From Mytilus trossulus (Eukaryota > Mollusca > Bivalvia > Mytilida > Mytilidae): a stretch of DNA of 64,000 nt. Position numbers and translations under genes: made by a program. This document shows positions 34,766 to 47,200 of this stretch, piece by piece; the first letter of the stretch is position 1, and each line of letters opens with the position of its first letter. Below the pieces are notes generated by a model. That model ran no database searches and had not been told where the DNA came from. It saw nothing but the letters and a program-made list of their open reading frames with translations. The stretch is from assembly GCF_036588685.1 (NCBI RefSeq), contig NC_086374.1, forward strand, positions 74,460,457 through 74,524,456, written 5' to 3'.

Positions 34766-37700
34766 ATGAAACTAAGAAACGGAAAAATACTAAATACTAA
34801 ACTTGTTCAAAGGGTATCTACACGTCTCCATTTTCAAAATCGGTTATCTAAAAATACTACCATCGCTAACATTTTTAACAATAAAAATCGTGGTTACCCT
34901 TCTATCGATAAGTGTCATGCCAAAAAATGACTTACATGTCCCCGTCTTTCCACCAACAATACGGTAAGGTCCACGTTTAATGGTCGCACATTTTCTTTAA
35001 ATTTTGAAACTGATATTACTTGAAAAACAAACAGTATTATTTATTTACTCACATGAAACAAACCGGGATGTGGTATTCAGTACGTAGGAGAAACTGGAAG
35101 ATATTTATCAAAACGCACTCAAGAACATCTGTATCGTTTTAAAAGACCTAATAAATTCAAAAGTATCATTTACCAACACCTTAAGAAGCACAACCATCCT
35201 TTTAAATATTTAGCAGTTCAACCTTTAGAAGTAGTAAATAAGCAGCCTGGTGAATCGCATTCAAAGTTTGTACGATCACGGAAAATAATTGAATTAAATT
35301 GGATTAAAAAATTACAGACAGTTTACCCTCTCGGTCTAAATGATAATATCATGGGAATTGGTAATATATCTAGAACCAATTCCGTTAACATTTTGGATAT
35401 TGTTTCTAAAACTGTTCGTAAAAACCGTTCTCACGGTTGTAGAACAAATCGCAATCAAAGAAAATTTCGGGCCAATCATACCAATATTTCGGACCTAATT
35501 TCTATTTCAAAAAACAACGGCAGACATTATCTGTTAACAAAACTCTGTTCGTTACCGGTTAATAAGTTAAATAAAATTTTGGAGGATTGCAACACAATTT
35601 CATATAGCAGTCCTAAGTATGAAATTGTTCAAATTATTATGGCTTATTGTTATTCTAAATTATTTCCCAAAATTGATCGCCCTGAAGATCATAAAAAACA
35701 TTTTATCAAAATTAAGTATGTCAATAAAGGCTTTGATTTTGTAAATATTGCCGGTATATTTAACGACCATTCTGTTAAAGAACAAATTCCTGGATATTTT
35801 GACAATACTGAGCTACCTCTTATTTGTTATATTTACAAGAAATCTACCCGGAAATTTGTGTTTAATTATAGTCAATTGTGTAAAGATGTTAATATCAGTG
35901 AAAATACACCTACTTCATGTAATTGCAGTAATTCCGAATATATTTATGGACCCATTTCCCATGTTATAACAGGAGATCTTAACATCGTTCAAGACCGAGA
36001 GTTAAAATCATTTCTCAGTAAAGGACCTAAATATCGTCCCCCGTCAATTATTAATTGGAATGAGTGTCGTAATATCATCCACGACTCACTCCATACTTAC
36101 TGTATGAAATGGATAAAACGGGAAAAAGCTGACAAAAAATCTTTGGACTCTTTTTTTAATTCAGTAATGAAGATAGTTGATATACGTATTCAACATTTTA
36201 AAGAACATTTTACTATTAACAATAACCACAATAAACCTATTTCTCGTATCAAACATAAACTAAAAGAACTAGCCAAGGAATTTGTTTTTGTCCCGGCCGA
36301 TAAAGCTGCTAATAATATTATTATTGTTTGACGTAAATTTTACATCGAGGTTCTGAAAAAGGAAATCACCAATTCACCAACATTCCAACTGACTCCATTT
36401 TCAGAAAACGAAATCTGTAACAAACATAAACTTTTAGCCTCCGCTTTACAAGCAGAGCCAAATACAATGAAAGTTCCAACTATGTATTGGCTTCCGAAGC
36501 TACACAAAACCCCTTACAAATATAGATTTATTTCGTCTTCAAGTCATTGTTCAACTACTAAATTGTCTATTATTCTTACCAGCACACTTGGTACTATTAA
36601 AAACCTTATAATAAATTGTTCAAATAAGGCCTTCGAAAATAGTGGAATAAATTACTTTTGGAGTGTCAAGAACTCGTTGGAAGTACTTGATAAATTGCAT
36701 GCTTATATTGGTGATTTTGAATCTGTTCAAAGTTTTGATTTTTCTACCCTGTATACCACATTGCCTCACATTCTCATTAAGAAAAAATTCACACACCTAA
36801 TTAAATGGGCATTCAAAAAATCAGAATGTGAATATATATGTTCAAACTCTTTTAGGTCATTTTTTAGTAGCAATAAACAAAAAAACTATGTTAATTGGAC
36901 ATGCTTTGATACTATATATGCCCTTGAATTTTTACTAGATAACATTTTTGTTCGCTTTGGGGATTCCGTATATCGTCAGATTATCGGAATTCCAATGGGG
37001 ACTAACTGTGCACCACTTATTGCGGACCTCTTTTTGTATTGTTACGAGTTACAATTTATGACAAAAATAAGCAAAGACCCATCAAAACAACATCTGATAA
37101 ACAAATTTAATAATACTTTTAGATATTTGGATGATATTTTGGCTCTCAATAATGACGACTTCAGTATGTATATTAATGAAATTTATCCTGGTGAACTCAC
37201 TTTAAATAAAGCTAATACTAACAATGACCACTGCCCTTTCCTCGATCTTGATATCTATATCACTAACGGAAAGCTGAATACTAAAATTTATGATAAAAGG
37301 GATGATTTTTCATTTCCTATCGTTAATTATCCGTTTTTAGATGGTGACGTTCCCTTGTCACCATCTTACGGTGTTTATATATCTCAACTTGTACGATTCG
37401 CTCGTGTATGTAACAATGTTTTAGATTTTAACGAGAGAAATTTATGTATTACTGAAAAATTATTACACCAGGGTTTTCGATATCACAAACTAGTCAAAAC
37501 ATTTACTAAATTTTATCATCGGTATAAAGACATCATTCGTAAATATAGCTCAACATGCAGACTTTTTATACGTTCAGGTATTTCACATCCAATTTTTTAT
37601 GGAAATATTCTTTATAAAGCACAAAGGTGTCAGTATTCACCTCATAAACTTACAAAACCTTTGAATAGACTTATTAAGAAGGGATATAATTACGATACTG

Positions 37701-37774
37701 TTGTCAAGTCATTAAAGATTGCATATTTTGGCGTTAATATTGAGTCACTGATAAGGTCTTTGCGTCGGAACTAA
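34766..37774 (+). CDS. Naiad endonuclease-reverse transcriptase, putative selenoprotein with four in-frame UGA
   Basis: One frame of 1002 codons runs from ATG at 34766 to TAA at 37774 with no frameshift, no TAA or TAG, and four TGA: 34928, 35021, 35054 and 36329 (residues 55, 86, 97, 522). Domains: N-terminal Cys-rich region (residues 51-102); GIY-YIG endonuclease with CGIQYVGETGRYLSKRTQEH at 102-121 and catalytic Glu near 176 (IELNWIKKLQ); CxC linker SCNC at 384-387; reverse transcriptase with WLPKLHKTPYKYR, FDFSTLYT (Asp 658), IPMGTNCAP (about 742-750) and FRYLDD (787-790). The first three TGA fall among metal-binding-type cysteines around the endonuclease; the fourth follows PADKAANNIIIV, where relatives have Cys as I remember them. 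Replacement of only Cys sites by only UGA is the pattern of selenocysteine, and Naiads of clams and spiders have been reported to encode selenoproteins. I could not assign a SECIS element by eye. The alternative, readthrough-free decay, is unlikely given four of four TGA. Standard annotation would wrongly split this into ORFs 35351-36331 and 36467-37774. Confidence 0.88.
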
Positions 37775-37854
37775 ACACATTTATTCTAAAAACAGTTGTT
37801 GGCATGACACGGGTTATGTTCTTCTCATATATGTTATGATGGTATGATACTAAA
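37775..37854 (+). other. Naiad 3' UTR before the right repeat
   Basis: About 80 bp between stop codon and right pseudo-LTR, conserved in the minus-strand copy at 29800-29880 (ACACGGGTTATGTTCTTCTC). Together with the right repeat it is the place where a SECIS RNA element should be searched for. Confidence 0.6.
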
Positions 37855-38414
37855 CCCCTTACGGGAAGGATTGTGCCTGATGTTCATATGATGAAATCAT
37901 AATCTTTCAGTCAGTTTAATTGAAGTCTGGAGCTGGCATGTCAGTTAACTGCTAGTAGTCTGTTGTTATTTATGTATTATTGTCATTTTGTTTATTTTCT
38001 TTGGTTACATCTTCTGACATCAGACTCGGACTTCTCTTGAACTGAATTTTAATGTGCGTATTGTTATGCTTTTACTTTTCTACACTGGTTAGAGGTATAG
38101 GGGGAGGGTTGAGATCTCACAAACATGTTTAACCCCGCCGCATTTTTGCGCCTGTCCCAAGTCAGGAGCCTCTGGCCTTTGTTAGTCTTGTATTATTTAA
38201 ATTTTAGTTTCTTGTGTACAATTTGGAAATTAGTATGGCGTTCATTATCACTGAACTAGTATATATTTGTTTAGGGGCCAGCTGAAGGACGCCTCCGGGT
38301 GCGGGAATTTCTCGCTACATTGAAGACCTGTTGGTGACCTTCTGCTGTTGTGTTTTTTATTTTGGTCGGGTTGTTGTCTCTTTGACACATTCCCCATTTC
38401 CATTCTCAATTTTA
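37855..38414 (+). repeat. Naiad right pseudo-LTR
   Basis: Second copy of the 560-bp direct repeat; follows the reading frame and contains the element's 3' end (TCTTTGACACATTCCCCATT). Confidence 0.9.
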
Positions 38415-39830
38415 AATTTTACCATATGTATTATGATGCTTAAACGCATCTCAGACAATAATTGTTCAGAACTGTTCTCTGGAAAATCTTATATTAAACC
38501 TTCACATATCGCATAAATTTTCCTCATTGTTTATACGACGCGAGCTTTATTGTTGTTATGAATTATTTTATATCTTGTCACCGTCTTGTAAGTGCCATTT
38601 TTTTACCCTCTCTTTAATCAAGTTGTTCTTCAAAATAATTTTTCAACTTTTTAAATATTGTAATGTGTTTTAAAATGTTACAATGAAATTTCATGTTGTT
38701 GTTAATATTTGTGTTCGTTGTTCTTAATCAATGTTATTTCGTTTGAAATCTTTCTCCGTGTTGATAATTCTGTTTCATACCTATTTGCAAAACCCATTTT
38801 GTAAGTTTTCTTCGGTTTATGAATTATCAAAATGTACACTTTTGTCTAGTTATAGGGCAGTTTCACATTTCGTAACAGTACAATAACTGTTTTCCGTTCT
38901 TTAATGGTGACTGAATACTTAGTCTTGTACACAACTCTATTATCAACCACAGATCTTAGCCTTTTGTCTAGGTCTATAACTTAAAAAAGAATTTGCACAA
39001 GCACAAGATTTTCTCAGAAGTTGAGAATCGATCGTTTTTATGATTGATATAAATGGCAAATATTTCGTGCCTATGTATTGTGCATTTCTCAAATAGTAAA
39101 CCCTGCTTGTAATTTGAGAAATTTGAATTTTATGATAGATATTTATATAATCTGTTAAATTATCAACTTTTGAACTTTTTTCATACAATGCACGATTTGG
39201 AGTGTGCATTTTGTAAACTTACTTGTCAATTGACTGTTTGCTTAAAAGCAGATATCTATTTCTTTTTTTCTTCGTTTTTTTGCTGTCTCTATGACATATG
39301 CAGATATTTACAATCTCTTTCCATTCATTTGAAGAAAGAAAAAAAATCATTGATGTGCCTAAATTAGCGAAGTTATTTAAGTTGAAACAATTTTGAATTG
39401 AGATCGTGAATATATCACAGAGAAAAATTTAGTGCAGCACAGTCTTCAAGATAAGAAGTATCTAATTAATATTTTAAAATATAACGAACTCATATACTAT
39501 TCAAATTATTAGTACTTGCTATTTACCGTGTCCTAGTACTTTAGTTATCCTCATTTTACTGTTGATAAAACAGGTGACAATACGAATATAAATACCCTGA
39601 CTTAAATGTAAGAACCATTTTTCGCACATATATACACTAGTGTTTTGCATGGGGACTTGTGAGGATTTAAGACCAAAACATGGTCAAAATATTATCAAGT
39701 ATTTAAAACTGTATCTGTCCAGTTGTCACTAGGCGAAGATAAAAAATTGAGATAAAGTACATCAAAGTCTTGCAATCATAAAAGGGAGAATAAAGATTAA
39801 GTAAAAAGATGTTTTCATATTAATTTGTGT
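38415..39830. other. Gene-free stretch, nothing recognised
   Basis: AT-rich; short ORFs at 38943-39209 (-) and 39170-39367 (+) lack domains. No repeat that I can name. Confidence 0.35.
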
Positions 39831-39882
39831 GTGCGTGTGCGTGTGTTTTTTAAGGAAAAGGGAGGGGAGGGGGGGGGGGGGG
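39828..39882 (+). repeat. GT/GC microsatellite and G-run
   Basis: A GTGTGCGTGTGC stretch is followed by GGGAGGGGAGG and about 13 G in a row (39859-39881), which satisfies the pattern for a G-quadruplex on the plus strand. Confidence 0.8.
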
Positions 39883-40474
39883 TAAATGTAAATTGTGATC
39901 AAGTTGGCAATTTTATAAATCCACCTTTAAAAAGAAAGAAACCAGACAGCTCCGTCATTTCTTAAGTTAGAAATTAAACATTAAAAGTCAAATCAGCGAA
40001 AAGAGTTATTTCAAGTTAAGCAAAAAAATGTAAGGATCACTTTCATTTTCAAATTACGTTTTCGCAAAGTATCATGATAGCAGAACAACTTTTCATTACA
40101 ACACGACACTCAGCAGAATGTGTTGTCAATCGAACCTTAACAATTTCCAAACATAATGACCCCGTTATTTTAATATGAGTTTTTTTAATTAACTTATTCA
40201 TGCTATACCTATAAAACATCCATTCATGAAATTTAAGAAAATGAAGTCTTTTTTGTTATTGCAATGGCAATGACAGTTCGTTTTCGATTTATGAGTTTGA
40301 ATATTCCTTTGGTTTCTTTTGTATCTCTTTTTTTGTCAAAAAATGGGTGTACAAAAGTACACCTATAAAAGTAGGTTATTTTTGGATTGTGTATCAATCT
40401 TTTCTCCTATACATCCAAAAATTAACATTACGGTCAAATGATTGGCTCTCTTTTGTCATGTTTAGAGCTGATAT

Positions 40475-40905
40475 GAGTTATTAAGGAATTAAATACCAGA
40501 ATAGAGCATTGTTGATCACAAGAAAGATATTAAATCAATAGTTCTAAGTGGTGAAGCTCAAATTCTTCCTTCCGTAATGTTTTAGGAAGCCATCACGAGG
40601 TTGTGGACGGTTATGGCATATCTGTTTTACAGATGTCGACGGTTATATTCCAATCATCGAAATCACAATACTGTACTTTTATTTAAGAATGTGATATCCC
40701 GAATCAGACTTATAACTTGATTTGTACTTGCATAAGCAAGACGATGGGTGCCACATATGAAGCAACATACACTTACCTTTCAGAGCAGCTACGATCACCG
40801 CCAGTGCGGTTTGTATTGTTCAGTCTTTCGTTTACTATGTTGTGTTTTGTAAACTGTTGTTTGGTCTTTTTTTACCTAGGCGTTATCAGTTTATGAGTAG
40901 ATGAA
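40475..40905 (+). mobile_element. Penelope-like element 3' fragment
   Basis: A degenerate coding stretch (GSHHEVVDGYGISVLQM-like) is followed by tail text GACGATGGGTGCCACATATG, GTTCAGTCTTTCGTTTACTA and TATGTTGTGTTTTGTAAACT. It is colinear with the reverse complement of 62710-63120, so it belongs to that family. A short piece of the same tail (GATTTATGAGTTTGAATATT) is at 40290-40320. Confidence 0.6.
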
Positions 40906-41144
40906 GTATTTTACATACAAATGATAAAACACGTATTCTGCTGTCAAGCTGAACTAATGAACGGTATGTGTCTTCGAAATATAGCAGAATGTTTCTGTAT
41001 TGTTGTAGAAATTATTCATAAAACAACCACTGTATATCAAATTAAACAAATTGTACTGAATTTATTTTATTGCAATAATGACAAACAGTGATTTACTGAT
41101 AAAGTATGTAAAATTGATAAATCTATATTTTTTTTAACAATGGT
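40905..41144 (-). repeat. 3' flank shared by the two WAP paralogs
   Basis: CATACAAATGATAAAACACG and CTGTCAAGCTGAACTAATGA resemble 28175-28230 (CATACAAATAATGAAACACG, TGTCAAGCTGAACTGATGA). The duplicated unit therefore extends past the stop codons, and the Naiad fragment and SINE at 28.7-30.1 kb were inserted afterwards. Confidence 0.6.
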
Positions 41145-41287
41145 CTAACTTTTGATAGGATAAAGAACTCTAACAATTTGTGTTCTGACTTCTCGGCATT
41201 TCCCATAGCAACACTTTTCATGTCCCTCACAACTTCTATCCACTTTACATGCTTTTCCTTGTTTACCATAGGCAGCACCACAGGACC
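41145..41287 (-). CDS. WAP paralog A, exon 4
   Basis: Acceptor TTTTGTAG; six-Cys domain; stop TAG at 41147-41145. Confidence 0.87.
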
Positions 41288-44200
41288 CTACAAAATTCCA
41301 AATAATATATTAGTCCTAAATTAACATGAAAACAAACAGACTTAATGATCGATGTTAATCCTGAAATAAGGTTGAACTGCTGTTTATCAGAATCTGAGAT
41401 TTGCTGCATTTGAAAGACTACAGTTATGAATATCTCTATTGTCTGAAACTACAAAATGCTCATCACAACTACCCATATTTCTTTTGACCAACCTATCAAC
41501 TGATGTCTGACTTTGAACACTAATTACTATAATTTCAACTGGAATATAAAAATTTCATACCATACAATGATTCTGTTAATAATTTAAGGGGAATTGTTAG
41601 TCCTGATTTATTACCGTTGTACAAGATGAAAAATATGAATAAACATCACATCTTGAAATCTTAAACATGTTGAATGATAGGAACTTCGTCTTTGAACTTG
41701 CATGAAAAATTAAAAGCTAGGACATCCTATTTAAAAGAAAATTAAATTTTATGATTATTTAATTATTTCGTTATTAGAATAGCCTAAGAAAACACTTTTG
41801 ATCGTATTACAAATATGCATTCACTGTCTTGATGAGTAACTGTCGCTATAAGTAGAATTGCATATTTTGACTGGGATTGTTATGGTATGTGTATATATGT
41901 ATATAGCTGTGAATAAGTGTTTCACGGATAGCAAACTAGTGAATATAAAATAAAGACTTAATAAACAGGGATCATGATACGCAAATACATAGGCCTTAGT
42001 GCTTGACGAAAGGAAAAAAAACGTATATACATATTAAGAAGAATATTTGGGTAAATCATTTGAATTTGAATAACAATTTTCTATCCGATTTACTTTATAT
42101 TTATTCACATATTAAAGACGGATACTTTTTGTGTTACAAATTGCAATAGCTAGGTACATTTTATAGCAGTAAGTGTCACAATAGCGAAGTTCTATGAATG
42201 GAAAAACTATGAAATAATTTCGAGAAATGAACAAATATTAGAAGATACACATCTTTGAAAATATCTTAGCTGTCACTGTGGGATATTTGAAAGATTTCGA
42301 TTTGAGAAACAGTTTTTAGAAGCTAGGCAGCCATATTGCAGACGGGTAGAAAGAAAGACGGAATGACTGACATAATCGAGCTAATTCTAGACCTGGTCTC
42401 GGCCCGGGCCCGGAAATAGAAAATTTACAGATATCATTTAAAGAGTAATAATTTAATTTGGGATGTAACGCGTCCTCTGATTGGCTGACATTATTTTGTA
42501 ATCAGCCCATATAATATACATAATTTAGTCATGTGACCGTGATGTCATGAATTACGTTTTTTCATGGTTTTCTATGGTTTAAAATGGAATTTAGAATTAA
42601 GTTATAAGAAATTACTGTCTTTTTTTCTGTCTATTCGAAATAACATAAAAAATTGGGTGCACACTGTTAAGTAACCCGCTTCGTGCGTTATTCACTGTGC
42701 ACCAAGTTTTTTTTACGTTATTTCTTTATAGACAGAAAAAGTATTTCAGTCACTCCTTAAATATTTCCTGATTATAATGGTAAAAGAATATATTTTTTTT
42801 ATCGTTCTACAATATTGTGCCAAAAAGGTTTTATTTTTTATTCTATATATCTTGTATATCTTAGATGAATTTTAAAATAAGCAAGTCATTTATGAGTGAC
42901 AAATTGTTTATTGCACCAGGAACATGGCTAAAATTGGTTCTACCGAAGTTGATGTGTTATGTTAGCGTAAAATGATTGCACCACTCCGAAAAAATCACAT
43001 ACATCATTCCCATACGTAAGTTTGAAAAATAATAAAATTGTATTGCAGGTAAAGAAATTATAGATTAAGACATACTTGTCAAGTAGTGCATAATTTGATT
43101 AAATTGTTATGCATGCATAACTACCATATTTATCACCAACAGGTATAATAACAAATCATTTATGTATGAATAATACGATTTTTGTCAACATACATGTCTG
43201 AAGAACACTACATATTATCGAAATGTGCATTTGATATAGAAAATAAATGATACCAATAATGATCCTCGCTACTCCACAAGCCCAGTTACAAGAACCTTCG
43301 TACTATCATTGAAATGCGGATATTGATGTACTTAAATTTTAATTTCAAAATCCGTACTAAATCAGTTATTTCTTCCTACCAAGCAAAGATTTGATAACTT
43401 GTCAGGGCTTACTAATAGTTTTGTTATATTTGGGTTTATCATCTCTTCGTTTTTTGTTTGAGAATTTTGATTTTTTATATTGTTTCCCCGAGAATAAAAC
43501 GCAAAAAAATAAGTATAGAACTTCGCATTTGCTATAATGAGATACCGTTAATATGTGTATAATCGATTAATTAAAGTTTTTGCTTGAATGTGATGAACTC
43601 GTTAGTAAAGCTGAGGTCACACATTCACGATTTTTACTGCCGTCCTTGACAGCACCATTCCGGATTAAAATTTGTCAAAACTCTGATCAAGATTCTGTGA
43701 ATCGTGGATGGAAATTTAAACTTTAATTAAAATTTGTAAAACAAATAATTTAATCACGTCAACAATCAGATATTGTTCAGGAAGCGTCCATATTTAACCG
43801 TTTCCAGGCGAATGTATCCCGATAATCCCGTTCTCAATCCGCTATTAATCCAATATGTATCTTTCACCTGGTAAAATTCTACCGAGCCTGTCACGACTGC
43901 GTCCCGATTCTATCGAATGTAATCCGACAGAGATCAGACAGTGAGCCGACGCTGACGGAAGTTATCCGTTCGAAAACTGTCGGCCTACTCATGTTGTAAT
44001 CCGACAACACAAAATCGTCTGAGTTTCCCCGAATGTTACGGGACGCACCTAACTGTCGAGGTGCTTTGCCAAACTATTCGGACCCTTCCCGACCAATGGA
44101 GTCTGTTACGAACTTACACGACTGCGTTCAGACAATGATAGGACATTCAAGATGATTAAGGATAGTAATCCGACTTTTTCACTTTTCGTGTCGTATCGCT

Positions 44201-47200
44201 GTCTGATCTCAAACGGGAGCAATAATCGGCAATGTGTGAACTCCGCACAACCGCTAGATCAGAATCGTGTGACTCTGTGAGTGGTTTTAGATCGAAACTT
44301 TTCATTCTACTAATGTTTGTACCAAAAAAAGGAATAACATGTTTACACAGAATATTGAATAAATAAAAAAAATATTTTTTATTAATTAGATATAAGAACA
44401 GATAGTGAAATTTTGGAGAAATCTAAGACTAACAATAACAATTCAAAACAACATAATGCATGTGGTATGTCTCGTCCATAAATTTAAATTCGTTTTTATG
44501 GAAGTTATGAACAAACATCTTCAAAGGTCAAATCTGTAATTTAATACACTTTTGAATGTTTATAATAAGTGAGAATTTGATGTTCTTTTTATAATACAAA
44601 TAAGCATGTAAAAGCGTTCACCGAGCTACATTATGTTTGAAGAGCAGTATCACTTCATATAAACGCTATGTAAACGATCAACGAGTTTCTAACCTATAAG
44701 AACAAATAAAGAAATAGTCGGTTCTTATATATCTTATATGTTACACACTCGAAATAAAGAGTTATATCAAGATGTTTGTTTGATTTTCAACACTTAGTTC
44801 AAACGTTGTCAGGCAAAGCACGTTAAGTCTTTGCTGTTGAATTTTATACGGATATAAAATATGATATTTGAGTGTCTCCCGATTGTAACCAGCATATCAA
44901 AATAACGGATTATCACGAAACATACATCTATAATACTAAAATTACGAGGTCCAATTTGTCAGCCGTCATCACGTAAAAACGACGAATCAAAGAATTCAAC
45001 TTTATATAGAACTAATTTAGTACAAAGGTGTAGATTAAAAATTACACCACTCCAGGCCCTATTGTTTTCCACGTAATTAATATTGCCAATCATTAAGTAG
45101 TTCCGGGTCGAGTCCGATACCGATACCAATAGTATATTCACCTGTTACCTATTACCTTATCTGTGCGTTCCGCATCTGACAGGTGCACCACCAAACGGTG
45201 TATTCAGAATTAATACACGGGTCATAATCACAGGGTTGACACTACTAAATTGTCAAATGTTTACCTATTGAAGTATTTTAAGCAGTAAGACTTTCTAAGA
45301 TAACAATAAGGCGTATAGGTACAGTTTTCAGTTTGTTAGCGGGCATGACGTAAAACAGCGAATCAAAGAGTTTAACTTTATTTATAACTAATATAGGACA
45401 ATGCTGTTGATTAAAAAATACTCCATTCCAGGATCTTTTGTTTTCAAAATAATTAATATTACCAATAATTGATAAGTTCCAGTTCGACGGGTTCAAACAG
45501 AAAGATTTGAAAGCAGGGAAAACTGTGTATTTTATAATCGGCATGACTTTATCAGATGACAATACTAATACTAAAATAAGGCTTGCGCATAGTTATATAC
45601 TTTAATTCAGTCACGGACCCGCGATATCACGGGTGTGTTCTAGTATAATGTAATAATATTGAGAATGTTGGTTTTAAAGAAACTAACCTGGGTGTTTACC
45701 ATCAACTGTCACTGCCGCACATCGTTTATTGCAACCATGGGGACAGCATCGATATCCTATAATATAAAAGTAACTAATTAAAATTACATTTTTCACATCT
45801 ATGTAAACTAACAAATCTACTTCTTACTTTGAGTTTTAAATATCATTGTAAAATATATCAAAGATACCAGCTTTATTATTTAGAATGGCAGATTAGCATT
45901 TTATCTTATTTTAAGTTAGACGGCAATCACTCCATGTTAGTAGACACGTTGAGCTTGCAAGTTACGATAAAAAATTTGTATTTTTTTAGAGTTCTTTTCC
46001 ATATATGAAACTATATATAAAACTAAGAATTTTTTAAACCAATCGAGCTTACATATATCTACGTGACATGAAAATCTCAAAGATTTGTGCTTATGCAATA
46101 TTGTTGTCATGTTACAGCATTTCGTCTGTCTGTACTACAGATATCATTGATTAAAGAATTGTGCGCTCCTCTGGTTTTTTTAATATTTTGTCTGATATTC
46201 GGAATACTTCTATTTTTATCAAGGTGGTGTCATTAACAATTTCGACCGCTCACCCCTAAATTTCTTTTTACTGTATTATTACATATAGTTTGAAAAGCCA
46301 TATTTCATTGTTTTCAACAACAAACAAATGGAAGTTTTTAACGACATTGACTGGCTATACATCCCTTGCACGGTCGGCCCTGGCTTGCGCCTTTTTGGGC
46401 ATTAAATAATTTAAATTTACCATGTGGTTATTGACATAATTTAGAATGAATGTTTTCAACAAAGTGCCACTTTTAAACGACATTGTATAAAAATTCTACA
46501 GAGAACACTTTTCAGGCTTATTTACTATGGCTTATATCTAGAAAAAAAAAGGACATGGGCCTAAATTTGTTTCTGCATTTTAATTTTATTCTTTACATTT
46601 TATCAGTTTATAGGAGTCTTTTAAAATTCAAACATCCTTAAAAGTAATTTTAGGGTATATTTCTATGCATATGTTAAAATAGAATTTGTAATGAGTTATC
46701 ACAAAACTGTTTTAACATTGTTTCATAAAACTGTATGTGTTACATACCAAGTACCTTGTAATTTTAATCAGTTAAAATTTCAATCCTGGAATCTATGATG
46801 AGTTTATTTAAATGGTCTTTTTTAGTAATAATATATATACAAATATATCAATAACTGAAAACCTACCTGATGGGCATTGCTTTTGTACAAGACAATGGAA
46901 TTTAAAATCGATAACACATGCTGATGCAAAGTCAAATTTAGGACAAGCTCCAAGGCCTTTTGAGTTTACCTAATAACAAAAATTATAAACATAGTAATTC
47001 TGCATCTAATGATTACGATTTTGATTATGATGATTGCGGTGGTAATGATGATCAAGTATAGTATATACTGATAATTGTATTATTTGCCCTAATACTTGAC
47101 AAAAATGATATTTTCCAAGTATGTTTAGACAAATACAGAGAAAAAGATAGAATTTGCAAAAGAAATAAAAAAAAATGTTCCACAAAAAACTGCAGAACAA

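Larger units (their letters stand above)
33840..38414 (+). mobile_element. Full-length Naiad-type Penelope-like retrotransposon
   Basis: A 3.0-kb reading frame (34766-37774) is flanked by two 560-bp direct repeats, 33840-34399 and 37855-38414, offset by exactly 4015 bp with no difference found by eye. Penelope-like elements carry such pseudo-LTRs. The domain order GIY-YIG endonuclease, CxC linker, reverse transcriptase is the permuted order that defines the Naiad clade; canonical Penelope elements have the endonuclease at the C-terminus. The identical repeats and the absence of frameshifts say it inserted recently. The left repeat begins 417 bp upstream of the start codon of the minus-strand WAP gene, so it now occupies its upstream region. 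The left flank is (AAAT)-rich, in line with a preference for simple repeats. No target-site duplication was clear. Confidence 0.9.

Noticed and set aside
37880-37925. ATGATGAAATCAT stem as a SECIS
   Set aside because: The stem is only five or six pairs with a 3-nt loop and lacks the non-Watson-Crick quartet.
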